64,000 nt of DNA from Rhodospirillaceae bacterium (GCA_002722885.1 PBNE01000005.1:1-64000), one strand, 5' to 3'; counted from the first letter of the stretch, positions 9,216-17,211 are shown. Translations and numbers: made by a program. Notes: generated by a model from the sequence alone, not told the origin.

Positions 9216-9680
9216 GTGACCGATATCGTGGACCAGCAGACCCGTTCCCGGATGATGTCGGGGATCAGGGGAAAGAACACCAGGCCCGAGCTGGCTCTCA
9301 GGCGGGCATTGCACGCGCGCGGGTTCCGCTTCCGGCTTCATTCTGGCAAGGTTCACGGTCGACCGGACCTTTTCCTTCCGAAGCACCGGGCCGTGGTCTT
9401 CGTACACGGCTGCTTCTGGCACCGACACGAGGGGTGCCGCTACGCAACCGTACCGGCGACCCGATCGGAGTTCTGGCGGGCGAAGTTCGATGCGAACACC
9501 GCTCGAGACAGTGCCGTTCGCACAAGACTCCTCGAAGACGGGTGGCGCGTGGCGACGGTATGGGAGTGCGCCCTGCGGAAGCCGGAACAGGTGGAAGCCT
9601 CGACGGAAAGCCTGTCGATCTGGCTGCGAACAGAAGAACCTCAGATCGAGATTGGCGACAACAACGCACGTCGATCCTGA
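9216..9680 (+). CDS. vsr: Very short patch repair endonuclease
   Basis: 154 residues starting at GTG. RSRMMSGIRGKNTRPELALRR, GRPDLFLPKHRAVVFVHGCFWHRHEGC and FWRAKFDANTARD match Vsr, including the catalytic Asp of GRPD, the following His, and the Cys/His zinc ligands. Vsr nicks T:G mismatches made when 5-methylcytosine deaminates, so it normally travels with a Dcm-type enzyme, here divergent and next door. It is full length. The pairing indicates that the neighbouring enzyme makes 5-methylcytosine. Confidence 0.93.
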   Translation: MTDIVDQQTRSRMMSGIRGKNTRPELALRRALHARGFRFRLHSGKVHGRPDLFLPKHRAVVFVHGCFWHRHEGCRYATVPATRSEFWRAKFDANTARDSAVRTRLLEDGWRVATVWECALRKPEQVEASTESLSIWLRTEEPQIEIGDNNARRS

Positions 9681-9844
9681 GCTGACCGCGCTGCGCTTGG
9701 CAAAGGGATCGATGATACGCAGTGCCCGAGCCCAAAGCCGGAACAATAGGTTTGCAGAATGTTTGCAAATCATGCTGGGCGCTGCGCTTTCAAACTCTTG
9801 TTCAAAAGCGAAGAGCGCATAACACACTGATATAACAAAGAAAA

Positions 9845-9934
9845 TGGCGGACGGGGAGGGATTCGAACCCCCGAGAGGCTTACACCCCTAACGGTTTTCA
9901 AGACCGCCGCTTTCAACCACTCAGCCACCCGTCC
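9845..9934 (-). tRNA. tRNA-Ser (anticodon TGA)
   Basis: On the minus strand the sequence begins GGACGGGTGGCTGAGTGG and ends CCCGTCC-G-CCA, giving a 7-bp acceptor stem, an encoded CCA, and the GGTTCGAATCC T-arm. The anticodon loop CTTGAAA reads TGA. The 90-nt length with a long variable arm is normal for serine tRNA. Its 3' end faces the defence genes. The 164 bp between vsr and the tRNA contain no gene I can recognise. Confidence 0.97.
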
Positions 9935-9941
9935 GTGCCCG

Positions 9942-10502
9942 TTACCTACGCTTTTGGTCGCTTTCGGGCAATCGTTTCAGAACCGCCTCAAGCCGTTGGA
10001 GTTTGCTCGCCGACATGGCCACCCCAAGACGATTTTCTATGATATCCTGAAACGTCACCACATCAGCATCATCGAGAGGCGTCGCAATACGCTCTGCATA
10101 CATGGGAAGCTGATTGATGGCACCAGCCTGCAGATAACTGAACAGTTGCGGTGTGACGGTCGCGTCAAGCTCGGGCGATTACTAGAGGGCCGCCCGAATA
10201 TCCAACGCCCGATCCCAGGCAATCACCGAGCCCGCCTGCGCAGGGGCCAACATCTCATCGAGCGCCGCGAAGACGGCCTCGGGCTCAAGCGTCGCGATTG
10301 CAGCCAGAGCTGTAAGGGAACCCCAAACCACACGGTTGTCGCGGCTGCGTATCGTGCGGGTAAACAGCTTAGTATGAGGCGCCAGCAACGATCGATCACG
10401 GGCGTCGGCTTGGATACAAAGGTTCTCGGCCAGCGCCATGTTCAGCTCTTCGTCGCGGCGTCCCAGAGAGCTGGCGAGTCGCATTTCGATATCCGAGGTC
10501 AT
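9942..10502 (-). pseudogene. HEAT-repeat-like hypothetical gene broken by adjacent TAG TAA codons
   Basis: From ATG 10502 the frame encodes a helical protein with degenerate HEAT-like repeats (RLASSLGRRDEELNMALAEN; NRVVWGSLTALAAIATLEPE). It stops at TAG 10182-10184 followed at once by TAA. Without any frame change the next 78 codons read as coherent protein (PQLFSYLQAGAINQLPMYAE, then DIIENRLGVAMSASKLQRLE) down to TAA at 9942. The ATG overlaps the stop of the repaired SGNH hydrolase frame by 4 nt, so the two were a coupled operon. I cannot name the family. Confidence 0.5.
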
Positions 10503-11156
10503 TGGGATGACCCAGTCAGGTCACGCCACACATCCCACGCAGCCACAGCCTCGGCGATCATGGCGTAGCCGTCGGTTCCTGGATGAACCTTGTCTCCCGC
10601 ATTCAGCGCTACGTGATAGCGGGAGCTGGTGAGAGATGCCGGGAAGAGATGCCGGGAAGAGACGCAGATAGGGAATACCGAGGTCCACTGCGAGATCGGC
10701 ATAAGCGGCGTCGTATCGGACGATATCGTCGTTGCGCATGTCCCAACTTGCGTGAGGTGTCACAAGTGGGTTGACGGTTTCGTCCAGCGGCGTCGGTCCG
10801 ATCCAGAGAACATCGGCGCGTGTGCGTGCTTCCTCCATGATCCTGCGCGACGTGTCAACCGATGTGGCGAGATCGACCTGCAAAGCGCCGCCGTCAGGCT
10901 TGGCAGCATCATTGAAGCCGTAGGCGAAAACGAGGAGGCCGTGCTCATCCCGACTGCGGACGTTGGCCTCGGACTGCCAGCGGGCGGCGATGTGCTGTGA
11001 CGTGTCGCCATTGATCCCGAGATTGTAGCCGGTGACCTCATCGCCCTCTGGTGTAATGAGATTACGGACCAGGCGGCCGGGCCAACCGAGGCCTTCGCCA
11101 TCGTTGTAGCCGACCGTGATGCTATCGCCGAAGAATAGCATGCGTCGGTAGCTCAT
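10499..11156 (-). pseudogene. SGNH/GDSL hydrolase, frameshifted by a 13-bp duplication
   Basis: The N-terminus MSYRRMLFFGDSITVGYNDG carries the GDS nucleophile block; GINGDTS and YGFNDA fit the Gly and Asn blocks. After YLRLFPASL the frame is lost and runs into unrelated Arg-rich sequence. The matching C-terminus, with the block V Asp and His in GDKVHPGTDGYAMIAEAVAAW, lies in another frame and ends at TGA 10499. Removing one copy of a 13-bp tandem repeat at 10632-10662 restores one continuous reading frame of about 214 residues. Esterase or lipase activity is expected of the ancestral protein. As given it lacks the catalytic Asp/His. Confidence 0.85.
10632..10662. repeat. 13-bp tandem duplication inside the SGNH hydrolase gene
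   Basis: The unit AGAGATGCCGGGA is present in two full tandem copies plus 5 further matching bases (positions 10632-10649 equal 10645-10662). Thirteen is not a multiple of three, so the duplication accounts by itself for the frameshift in the hydrolase. Confidence 0.9.
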
Positions 11157-11251
11157 GCCTTGTGACCCGGTTGGTTGGGCTTCCTCCCTACCGCTTGCGC
11201 GCCCGCAGGGCTAGATAGAGGCGTAACAGGTTTGTTTTCAGGGAGAGTTTC

Positions 11252-12034
11252 ATGAGCACGCAGTACACGGACCGGGTCATCGAAGGCATGCAGTCGCTCT
11301 ACGGCAAGGGTTTTCTCTCGCCTGGCGGGCCCGATGAGATGCAAGTCTTCCTGGAGTGCGTGGACCTCACCGGCTGTCACGTGCTGGACATGGGCTGCGG
11401 CATCGGCGGGGCGTCGATAATGCTGGCCGGCACGTTCGGCGCTGATCATGTCACCGGTGTCGACATCGCCAACGACCTCGTGGAACGCGCCAAGGTGGCC
11501 GCCGAGGCCGCTGATGTCGGCAGTAAGACAAGCTTTCAACCTTTGGAGACAGGCGTTCTGCCGTTTGACGACGGAACCTTCGATGTCGTCTTCATCAAGG
11601 ACGTGGTCTGCCACATTGAGGACAAGAACGGGATCTTCGCCGAGGTCGCACGGGTTCTGGAGACGGGCGGCAGGCTAATGTGTGCTGATTTTGTCGACGG
11701 CGAGCGGGCTGATGAACTCTCACAGCTCTACCAGGACTGGATCGACGCGATGGCCGCCTATGGCCTGAGCTTCCATTTCACGAAACTCGACGCCTATTCA
11801 GGCGCCTGCGAGGCTGCGGGCATGGGCGACTTCACGGTACGCGACCACACCGCACTTTCAGCGAAGGCGGCAGAAAAGGAGGTGACCTTTCTGACCGGTC
11901 CCGACTGCGGCCCTCTGCACGAGGTCCTCGGTGAAGAGAAGTTCGCGGCCCGCATTCAGGCCAGCACCATGCGTTTCGGTGCTTTGGACTCTGCGGCGCT
12001 GAGGCATGTCCATATGTACGCCACCAAGCGTTAG
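11252..12034 (+). CDS. SAM-dependent methyltransferase, phosphoethanolamine N-methyltransferase-like
   Basis: 260 residues with GGGAGAG before the ATG. The opening QYTDRVIEGMQSLYGKGFLSP followed by GG matches the ligand-contacting start of phosphoethanolamine methyltransferases. The class I SAM motif is VLDMGCGIGGAS near residue 47, with an acidic GVDIAN at the end of strand 2 and DVVFIKDVVCHI later. The C-terminus, with the FAARIQASTMRF segment, also fits that family. Likely substrates are phosphoethanolamine or a related amine on the route to choline-type lipids or betaines. It is monocistronic here, divergent from the broken hydrolase and overlapping the SDR stop by 4 nt tail to tail. The exact substrate is uncertain. 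Confidence 0.7.
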   Translation: MSTQYTDRVIEGMQSLYGKGFLSPGGPDEMQVFLECVDLTGCHVLDMGCGIGGASIMLAGTFGADHVTGVDIANDLVERAKVAAEAADVGSKTSFQPLETGVLPFDDGTFDVVFIKDVVCHIEDKNGIFAEVARVLETGGRLMCADFVDGERADELSQLYQDWIDAMAAYGLSFHFTKLDAYSGACEAAGMGDFTVRDHTALSAKAAEKEVTFLTGPDCGPLHEVLGEEKFAARIQASTMRFGALDSAALRHVHMYATKR

Positions 12035-12795
12035 CGAAAGGCGAGCCCACCGCTTGCGGTGATGGTCTCACCGACAAAGTAGCTGGCCGCGTCGCTGGCC
12101 AGAAAAGCGACGGCTTCGGCGACCTCTTCGGGTTCACCGCCTCGGCCCATGGGAATCACCGTGTCGGCCAGATGCGCGATGTGGTTGTTGATGCGCATGG
12201 GTTCGGTGTCGATGGCACCGGGTGCGACACCATTCACCAGCACACCGTGTTCCACATTCGCAAGGCCGAAGGTCTTGGTCAGACTGATGACGGCCGCCTT
12301 GCTGGCCGCATAATGCGCCATGCCGGGGAAGGGGACGATCCCGTCGACCGAAGCGATGTTGACGATACGCCCCCAGCCGTTGCCTCGCATGTGTGCCGCC
12401 GCGGCGATCGAGATGTGATAGAGACCGCGCACGTTGACGTCGAAAATACGGTCCCATTCCTCGTCGTCGATCTCGTCCATGGGCGTACGCAGATAGAGCC
12501 CGGCGTTGTTAACCAGAATGTCGATCGTCCCGGCCTGGCCAGCCGCGTCGTGGAACGCGGCATGGCTTTCATCGCGATGACCGATGGTTCCCACTGTTCG
12601 GGCGACAATAGAAAGCCCTGACGCTTCCAGATCGTCGGCCGTAGCGCCGAGAGCGTCGGGATTGCGGTCGATAAGAGCGAGGGATGCGCCACGATGACCC
12701 AGCAGGTGGGCGCAGGCCTCACCGATTCCCGCGCCCGCACCGGTGATCAGTGCCGTCCGTCCGGAAAGGGAGAGTTTTTCGGTTCCATAGGCCAT
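12031..12795 (-). CDS. Short-chain dehydrogenase/reductase (classical SDR)
   Basis: 254 residues. Start 12795 is chosen because GGAGG lies 5 nt upstream; the frame extends to 12960 but into the divergent gene. Motifs: NAD(P)-binding TGAGAGIGEA near residue 17, NNAG near 93, catalytic Ser in NIASVDG, YAASK (Tyr/Lys) near 158, and PGAIDT. The aspartate in ALIDRN after strand 2 favours NAD(H). The C-terminus FVGETITASGGLAFR is normal for the family. Substrate is unknown. It is divergent from the persulfide dioxygenase gene with about 134 bp between starts. Confidence 0.85.
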   Translation of the reverse strand: MAYGTEKLSLSGRTALITGAGAGIGEACAHLLGHRGASLALIDRNPDALGATADDLEASGLSIVARTVGTIGHRDESHAAFHDAAGQAGTIDILVNNAGLYLRTPMDEIDDEEWDRIFDVNVRGLYHISIAAAAHMRGNGWGRIVNIASVDGIVPFPGMAHYAASKAAVISLTKTFGLANVEHGVLVNGVAPGAIDTEPMRINNHIAHLADTVIPMGRGGEPEEVAEAVAFLASDAASYFVGETITASGGLAFR

Positions 12796-12929
12796 GACAA
12801 CCTCCATGATCTGGCCGGAGCCTATCTCTGCAACGGAATCATTCACAGCCCTGTGGTTGGCGGACTGTCGAGAGTCTCTCGAACTGCCGCTAGACTGAGA
12901 CGACACCACAAGACTGGGACGCCGCCGCC

Positions 12930-14009
12930 ATGATGCTGTTCCGCCAGCTGTTCGAACCACAATCGTCGACCTACACCTACATGCTTGCCTGTTCGGAGGC
13001 CCGCGAGGCGATCATTATCGATCCCGTGTTCGAGCAGGCCCGCCGTGATTCCGCGCTCATCGAGGAGCTTGACCTTACTCTGGTCGCAACGCTCGAGACG
13101 CATATCCATGCCGATCATGTGACCGGCGGCTGGCTTCTCAAGGAACGGTTCGGCAGCCAGTTCATGGTGGCCGAAGCCGACGAGGTTGAGGGCGCGGACC
13201 GGCTGCTGCGCCATGACGACCATGTGCGGTTCGGGGGCTGTCATGTCGCCGTGCGTGCGACACCGGGCCATACGGCGAGTTGCCTGACCTTTGTTCTGCA
13301 CGACCGGTCCATGGCATTCACCGGCGATTGCCTCATGATCCGCGGCTGTGGCCGCACGGATTTTCAGGGCGGCAGCGCCGAACGGCTCTATCGCTCCGTA
13401 CACGATCAGATCCTCTCGCTGCCCGATTCCTGCCTGCTTTACCCCGGCCATGACTATCGTGGCCTGACGGTGAGCAGTGTTGGTGAGGAACGGCGGCACA
13501 ACCCGCGCCTTGGGGGAGAACTCTCATGCAGCGATTTCACCGGATACATGGACAATCTGGGCCTGCCGCACCCCAAGCAGATGGACATTGCCGTGCCCGC
13601 CAATCTGCGCTGCGGCCAGCCTGATGCCTGCAGCATCCCGAACGAACAGCCCGACTGGGCCCCTCTCAACCTGACCTTCGCCGGCGTATGGGAGGTGCCG
13701 CCCCAATGGGTCGAGGAGAACCTTTCACAGATCCAGGTGCTTGATGTTCGTGAGGAAGAGGAGTTTTCCGGCCCCATGGGACACATTCCCGACGCCATTC
13801 TGATCCCGCTGGGGAAACTTTCGGAGGGGACCGGAGAGCTTGATACGGACAAACCTGTCGTGGCCGTGTGCCGCGCTGGTGGACGCTCGGCCCAGGCGAC
13901 CAACATTCTGCGCAAGGCCGGGTTCTCCAGGGTCGCGAATCTGCCGGGTGGTATGTTGCGCTGGCGTGCGATGAATCTCGCCACCATCTCGGCGAGCGAC
14001 GACTGCTAG
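12930..14009 (+). CDS. Persulfide dioxygenase-rhodanese fusion (ETHE1-like)
   Basis: 359 residues. The N-terminal metallo-beta-lactamase domain (1-230) has ETHIHADHVTGG, TPGHTASC, TGDCLMIRGCGRTDFQGGS and YPGHDY, the iron-binding His/Asp set and signature of ETHE1 persulfide dioxygenases. The C-terminal rhodanese domain (about 255-350) has LDVREEEEFSGPMGHIP and the active-site loop VCRAGGRSA with its Cys. Such fusions oxidise glutathione persulfide to sulfite and pass sulfane sulfur between domains in sulfide detoxification. It is complete and overlaps the next gene tail to tail by 4 nt. Confidence 0.92.
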   Translation: MMLFRQLFEPQSSTYTYMLACSEAREAIIIDPVFEQARRDSALIEELDLTLVATLETHIHADHVTGGWLLKERFGSQFMVAEADEVEGADRLLRHDDHVRFGGCHVAVRATPGHTASCLTFVLHDRSMAFTGDCLMIRGCGRTDFQGGSAERLYRSVHDQILSLPDSCLLYPGHDYRGLTVSSVGEERRHNPRLGGELSCSDFTGYMDNLGLPHPKQMDIAVPANLRCGQPDACSIPNEQPDWAPLNLTFAGVWEVPPQWVEENLSQIQVLDVREEEEFSGPMGHIPDAILIPLGKLSEGTGELDTDKPVVAVCRAGGRSAQATNILRKAGFSRVANLPGGMLRWRAMNLATISASDDC

Positions 14010-14914
14010 AGCAGATTGCGCTCCCACAATACCGGAAACCAGTCTTCCCGCATGCGATCGCCACTCTCCAGGTCGATGTCGGGGAAGGGTGGGGAGGTCT
14101 CTCCCGGCCTTGTGCAGAAGGTCACATCATCCCCCATCCAACGAGTCGAGAACGCCCGGCGGCGGGCTGTGACAGCACCCGACGTTGTGCCATGTAAGAT
14201 CCGGAAATCGAACACGATGGTATCGCCAGGCTCCAGATCCCACGCCATGAGATCATATGCGTCGGGGTCAGCATCGATATCAGGCACGGCTACGAGGTCA
14301 CCATCTTCCGTGTTGAAGCTGTCGCCATCGACGAAGACGCGGGGGTAGTAGAGTTTGCCCCAGAGGTGGGAACCACGGACAAACTGCACGGCGACATCGG
14401 CTGGTGACTGATCGAGCGAAACATAGACGCTGGCTGTCTGGGTTCCGTCCACGCAGTAGTACGGAAGATCCTGATGCCAAGGTGTCGCGCGCTGGGTGCC
14501 CGGTTCCTTGCAGAAGGCATGTTCGTGGAAGAATTGCGCGCGCTCAGAGCCCATGAACTGGCCGGCCATCGAAGCCGCCTCTGATGTCAGGACGAAATCC
14601 CGATATTCAGGAATGAGCTGCCAGTTGCAATAGCTGTCGAAAAAACGGCCAGGTGTGCATTTCGGCGTGCTTTCACAAGGGAATGCATAGAATTCCGGCG
14701 CGTCGAGGTTGCGCTGGAGGCCATCGCGCAGCGATTCGACCCAGTCGGCAAACGCCCCACGGAGAAGGACCGCTCCATCAGTTCGAAACATGTCAATGTC
14801 GGCCGCGTTGGCTTGATACTGAGGCAGCGAGGCGAGATCGACACTGATATCGCCCGTGCGCCAATCGACCGTGCTCTGATTGAAACCCTGCTGCGTTGTC
14901 GCCACCGCATCCAT
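14006..14914 (-). CDS. Phytanoyl-CoA dioxygenase (PhyH) family protein, copy 1
   Basis: 302 residues from ATG 14914 (the frame opens at 14962 but the first ATG-like leader looks non-conserved). Fe(II)/2-oxoglutarate dioxygenase features: ATPWHQDLPYYC with HxD near residue 160, VRGSHLWG, then DFRILHGTTSG with the distal His and TARRRAFSTRW with the Arg for 2-oxoglutarate. Substrate is unknown; bacterial PhyH proteins hydroxylate diverse small molecules. It is divergent from a second PhyH gene at 15038. Confidence 0.87.
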   Translation of the reverse strand: MDAVATTQQGFNQSTVDWRTGDISVDLASLPQYQANAADIDMFRTDGAVLLRGAFADWVESLRDGLQRNLDAPEFYAFPCESTPKCTPGRFFDSYCNWQLIPEYRDFVLTSEAASMAGQFMGSERAQFFHEHAFCKEPGTQRATPWHQDLPYYCVDGTQTASVYVSLDQSPADVAVQFVRGSHLWGKLYYPRVFVDGDSFNTEDGDLVAVPDIDADPDAYDLMAWDLEPGDTIVFDFRILHGTTSGAVTARRRAFSTRWMGDDVTFCTRPGETSPPFPDIDLESGDRMREDWFPVLWERNLL

Positions 14915-15037
14915 TGTTCGAATCCCCGTTTTGCGGCGGCATGGTGAAAGCTGCGACCTCAAAGGGCAAGCTCGACTCCAAGGGCTTTTCGTTCCTGTTG
15001 TACCGGCGTAGCGTCAGGTGGAGAAACGGAGCCTGCC

Positions 15038-15928
15038 ATGGCCACACATGCTTTGAATTCTGATCAGGTCGAGGCCTATCACCGCGACGGGTTTCTCTTT
15101 CCGCTTCCGCTGCTGACCTCCGAGGAGGCTGCTGATCTCCGTGTTGCGATCGAGAGTGTGCAGGCCCGCGCGAAGACCATTCCCGACATGCTGCCCTACA
15201 CGCTCAACGTTCCCAACCTGGTCATCCCCGAAGTGAATGAGCTCTTGATGCAGGACAAAGTCCTGGATCGTGTCGTGTCCATCATGGGTCCTGATCTGAT
15301 GCTCTGGTCGGCCAGCTTCTTCATCAAGGAAGCCAACACGACCGACTTCGTTAGCTGGCATCAGGATCTGCGGTACTGGGGGCTGGACGACGACGCCCAC
15401 GAGTTATCGGTCTGGGTGGCTGTCACAGATGCGACACCAGAGAAGGGCGCCATGCGTTTCGTTCCTGGTTCGCACCACGAAGGGCTAGTCGAACACCGGG
15501 ACACCTTCGCCGACAACAACCTGCTGTCCCGTGGCCAGGAACTCGCGGTGGACGTCGATGAAAACGCCGCAGTGACCGTGGCCCTGAAAGCCGGAGAGTG
15601 CTCACTCCATCACGGCAGCCTGTTCCACGCGTCCGGCCCCAACACGACAGATGACCGGCGGATTGGCCTAGTCTTCCGTTTTATCACGCCCAGGATGCGC
15701 CAAGCGGTCGGAAACGTTGACTATGCCACGCTGGTACGCGGTGAGGATCACTATGGTCACTTCATGGCGATGCCGAAGCCGGCCTATGGCTTCGAACCCG
15801 AACGGATTGCGGCCATCGATTCCATGCTGATGATTTCAAACGAGTATTTCTTCAAGGATGTTGAGGATAAGGCGCCTGCCAAGGGCTACCTCAAGAATAC
15901 ATCCCAAACAGCGCCAGCGGCGACCTAG
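15038..15928 (+). CDS. Phytanoyl-CoA dioxygenase (PhyH) family protein, copy 2
   Basis: 296 residues. VSWHQDLRYWG gives the HxD iron ligands near residue 108; MRFVPGSHHEGL follows, then SLHHGSLFHASGPNTTDDRRIGL with the distal His and Arg. The first 30 residues (QVEAYHRDGFLFPLPLLTSEE) are typical of PhyH proteins. It resembles chlorinating or ectoine-hydroxylase-type bacterial members in general layout, but the HxD is intact, so it is a hydroxylase and not a halogenase. Its start lies 123 bp from that of the divergent copy 1. Confidence 0.87.
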   Translation: MATHALNSDQVEAYHRDGFLFPLPLLTSEEAADLRVAIESVQARAKTIPDMLPYTLNVPNLVIPEVNELLMQDKVLDRVVSIMGPDLMLWSASFFIKEANTTDFVSWHQDLRYWGLDDDAHELSVWVAVTDATPEKGAMRFVPGSHHEGLVEHRDTFADNNLLSRGQELAVDVDENAAVTVALKAGECSLHHGSLFHASGPNTTDDRRIGLVFRFITPRMRQAVGNVDYATLVRGEDHYGHFMAMPKPAYGFEPERIAAIDSMLMISNEYFFKDVEDKAPAKGYLKNTSQTAPAAT

Positions 15929-15937
15929 GCGGCAACA

Positions 15938-16420
15938 GTGGACGGGACAGGGATCCTCGTTGTGAAGGCATCCATCACCGCCTTACCCGGGGCCTGGATC
16001 GCTCTTGGTACATGCGACAACGTCCGGTTTCCGTCGATCAACCGCGACGACGTGGCCCGTGTCCTGGCGCTTGAAGCACTCTCTGACGTGCCTGAGATCA
16101 AGGCGCGCGTGGCCCACAGGGCTGTCACGAGCCCCCGAGTGATGAGAACACTGTTTGCTGTGGTCGTTCTGGCCGAGTGTCTGGCCGCGTTGCTTCTTGT
16201 GGCCGGGTCCGGGCTGCTTATGCTCTCCGCCACGGGATTCGTCAGTCAGGAATGCGTTCTTTTGGTCGCGTTGACTGGAGCGGCGGCTTTCACGGGTGTC
16301 TCGGCATCTTTCCTGATCGGCGGTAAGTGGTTTTACTGCTGGTATGGCGAGTTCGGCCAGCAAACCCATCTTCTGGCGACGCTTTGGGGGCTGGCGACAC
16401 TGATTGTGCTGCTGATCTGA
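15938..16420 (+). CDS. DUF2165 family small integral membrane protein
   Basis: 160 residues from GTG 15938, 9 nt after copy 2 of PhyH. The pattern fits DUF2165: a first hydrophobic stretch, DNVRFPSINRDDVARVLAL, then RAVTSPRVMRTLFAVVVLAE, two further membrane helices, GGKWFYCWYGEFGQQ, and a final helix. Four membrane segments are predicted by eye. Function is unknown for the family. There is no good ribosome site before the GTG, so translation may depend on coupling to the PhyH gene. Confidence 0.6.
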   Translation: MDGTGILVVKASITALPGAWIALGTCDNVRFPSINRDDVARVLALEALSDVPEIKARVAHRAVTSPRVMRTLFAVVVLAECLAALLLVAGSGLLMLSATGFVSQECVLLVALTGAAAFTGVSASFLIGGKWFYCWYGEFGQQTHLLATLWGLATLIVLLI

Positions 16421-16428
16421 GGTTCAGA

Positions 16429-17211
16429 TCATGCGCTCCAGCGGCGGCCGACCAACTGGGCACCGCCGTCAATCGGAATGAAACTGCCTGTGATCCAGTC
16501 ACCTGCCGGTGACAGAAGATAGGTCACCAGCCAGCCAATGTCCTGGGGCGTACCCCAACGTGGCACGGGAAGGGTGTCGATGCGTGTCGCGCCACTCTCG
16601 GCCTCGTCGTACTGCGCGATGCCCTCCGTCATCACGGGGCCAGGGCCGACAGCATTGACCAGAATGCCGTGTTCACTCCACTCGAGTGCCAGGGTCTTGG
16701 TGAGGTTCACCACAGCGGCACGCGCCGCAGCCGCATGAGCAAAGTGCTCCATCGCATCGATATGGGCGAAAACCATGTTGACGATCCGGCCCGGCGCACC
16801 GGCTTCCCTGTGCGCCGAGGCAAAGTAACTCGACATCTGCCAGGTACCTTGCACGTTGAGGTCCATGACGGCCCGAAAGCCGTTGGCGGAGATCTCATCG
16901 GCCTTGGCGGCAAACTGGCCGCCGGCATTGTTGACAAGATGGTCAGGCAGACCGCGTTCTTCGATGATCAGCCGGAAGATCGCCGAGACGGCCTCTTCGT
17001 CACGGATGTTGAGCTCGTACCAGGCAGCATCGATGCCCTGATCCCGGAGCCGTCTCGCTGCAGCCTCCAGCACATCCGGACGCCGGGCGGCCAGAGTGAC
17101 CTTGGCGCCGAGACGACCGAGCTCTTCCGCACAGCCATAGCCGATGCCGGTTCCTCCGCCGGTGATCAGCGCATGGGATCCTGTCATCAGGTCTTCGCGA
17201 AAGATCGTCAT
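16429..17211 (-). CDS. PECR/DECR-like enoyl-CoA reductase SDR without the YxxxK pair
   Basis: 260 residues. The Rossmann motif TGGGTGIGYG and VNNAGGQF are present, but the usual Tyr-x-x-x-Lys is replaced: the segment reads HAAAARAAVVNLTKTLALEW. That arrangement closely resembles peroxisomal trans-2-enoyl-CoA reductase (HSGAARAGVYNLTK in the human enzyme), so the loss marks a subfamily and not a defect. Expected reaction: NADPH-dependent reduction of an enoyl- or dienoyl-CoA. It is the last gene of the acyl-CoA operon and overlaps the synthetase stop by 4 nt. Confidence 0.75.
   Translation of the reverse strand: MTIFREDLMTGSHALITGGGTGIGYGCAEELGRLGAKVTLAARRPDVLEAAARRLRDQGIDAAWYELNIRDEEAVSAIFRLIIEERGLPDHLVNNAGGQFAAKADEISANGFRAVMDLNVQGTWQMSSYFASAHREAGAPGRIVNMVFAHIDAMEHFAHAAAARAAVVNLTKTLALEWSEHGILVNAVGPGPVMTEGIAQYDEAESGATRIDTLPVPRWGTPQDIGWLVTYLLSPAGDWITGSFIPIDGGAQLVGRRWSA

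Noticed and set aside
9149-9280. Methyltransferase start at ATG 9280
   Set aside because: It overlaps vsr, adds unconserved sequence and has no better ribosome site than TTG 9148.
1-9844. Integrase or transposase marking the island
   Set aside because: None is encoded in the visible part; the left flank is outside the window.
16681-16790. SDR at 16429 as a dead enzyme because YxxxK is missing
   Set aside because: The replacement matches the PECR/DECR subfamily, where the change is normal.
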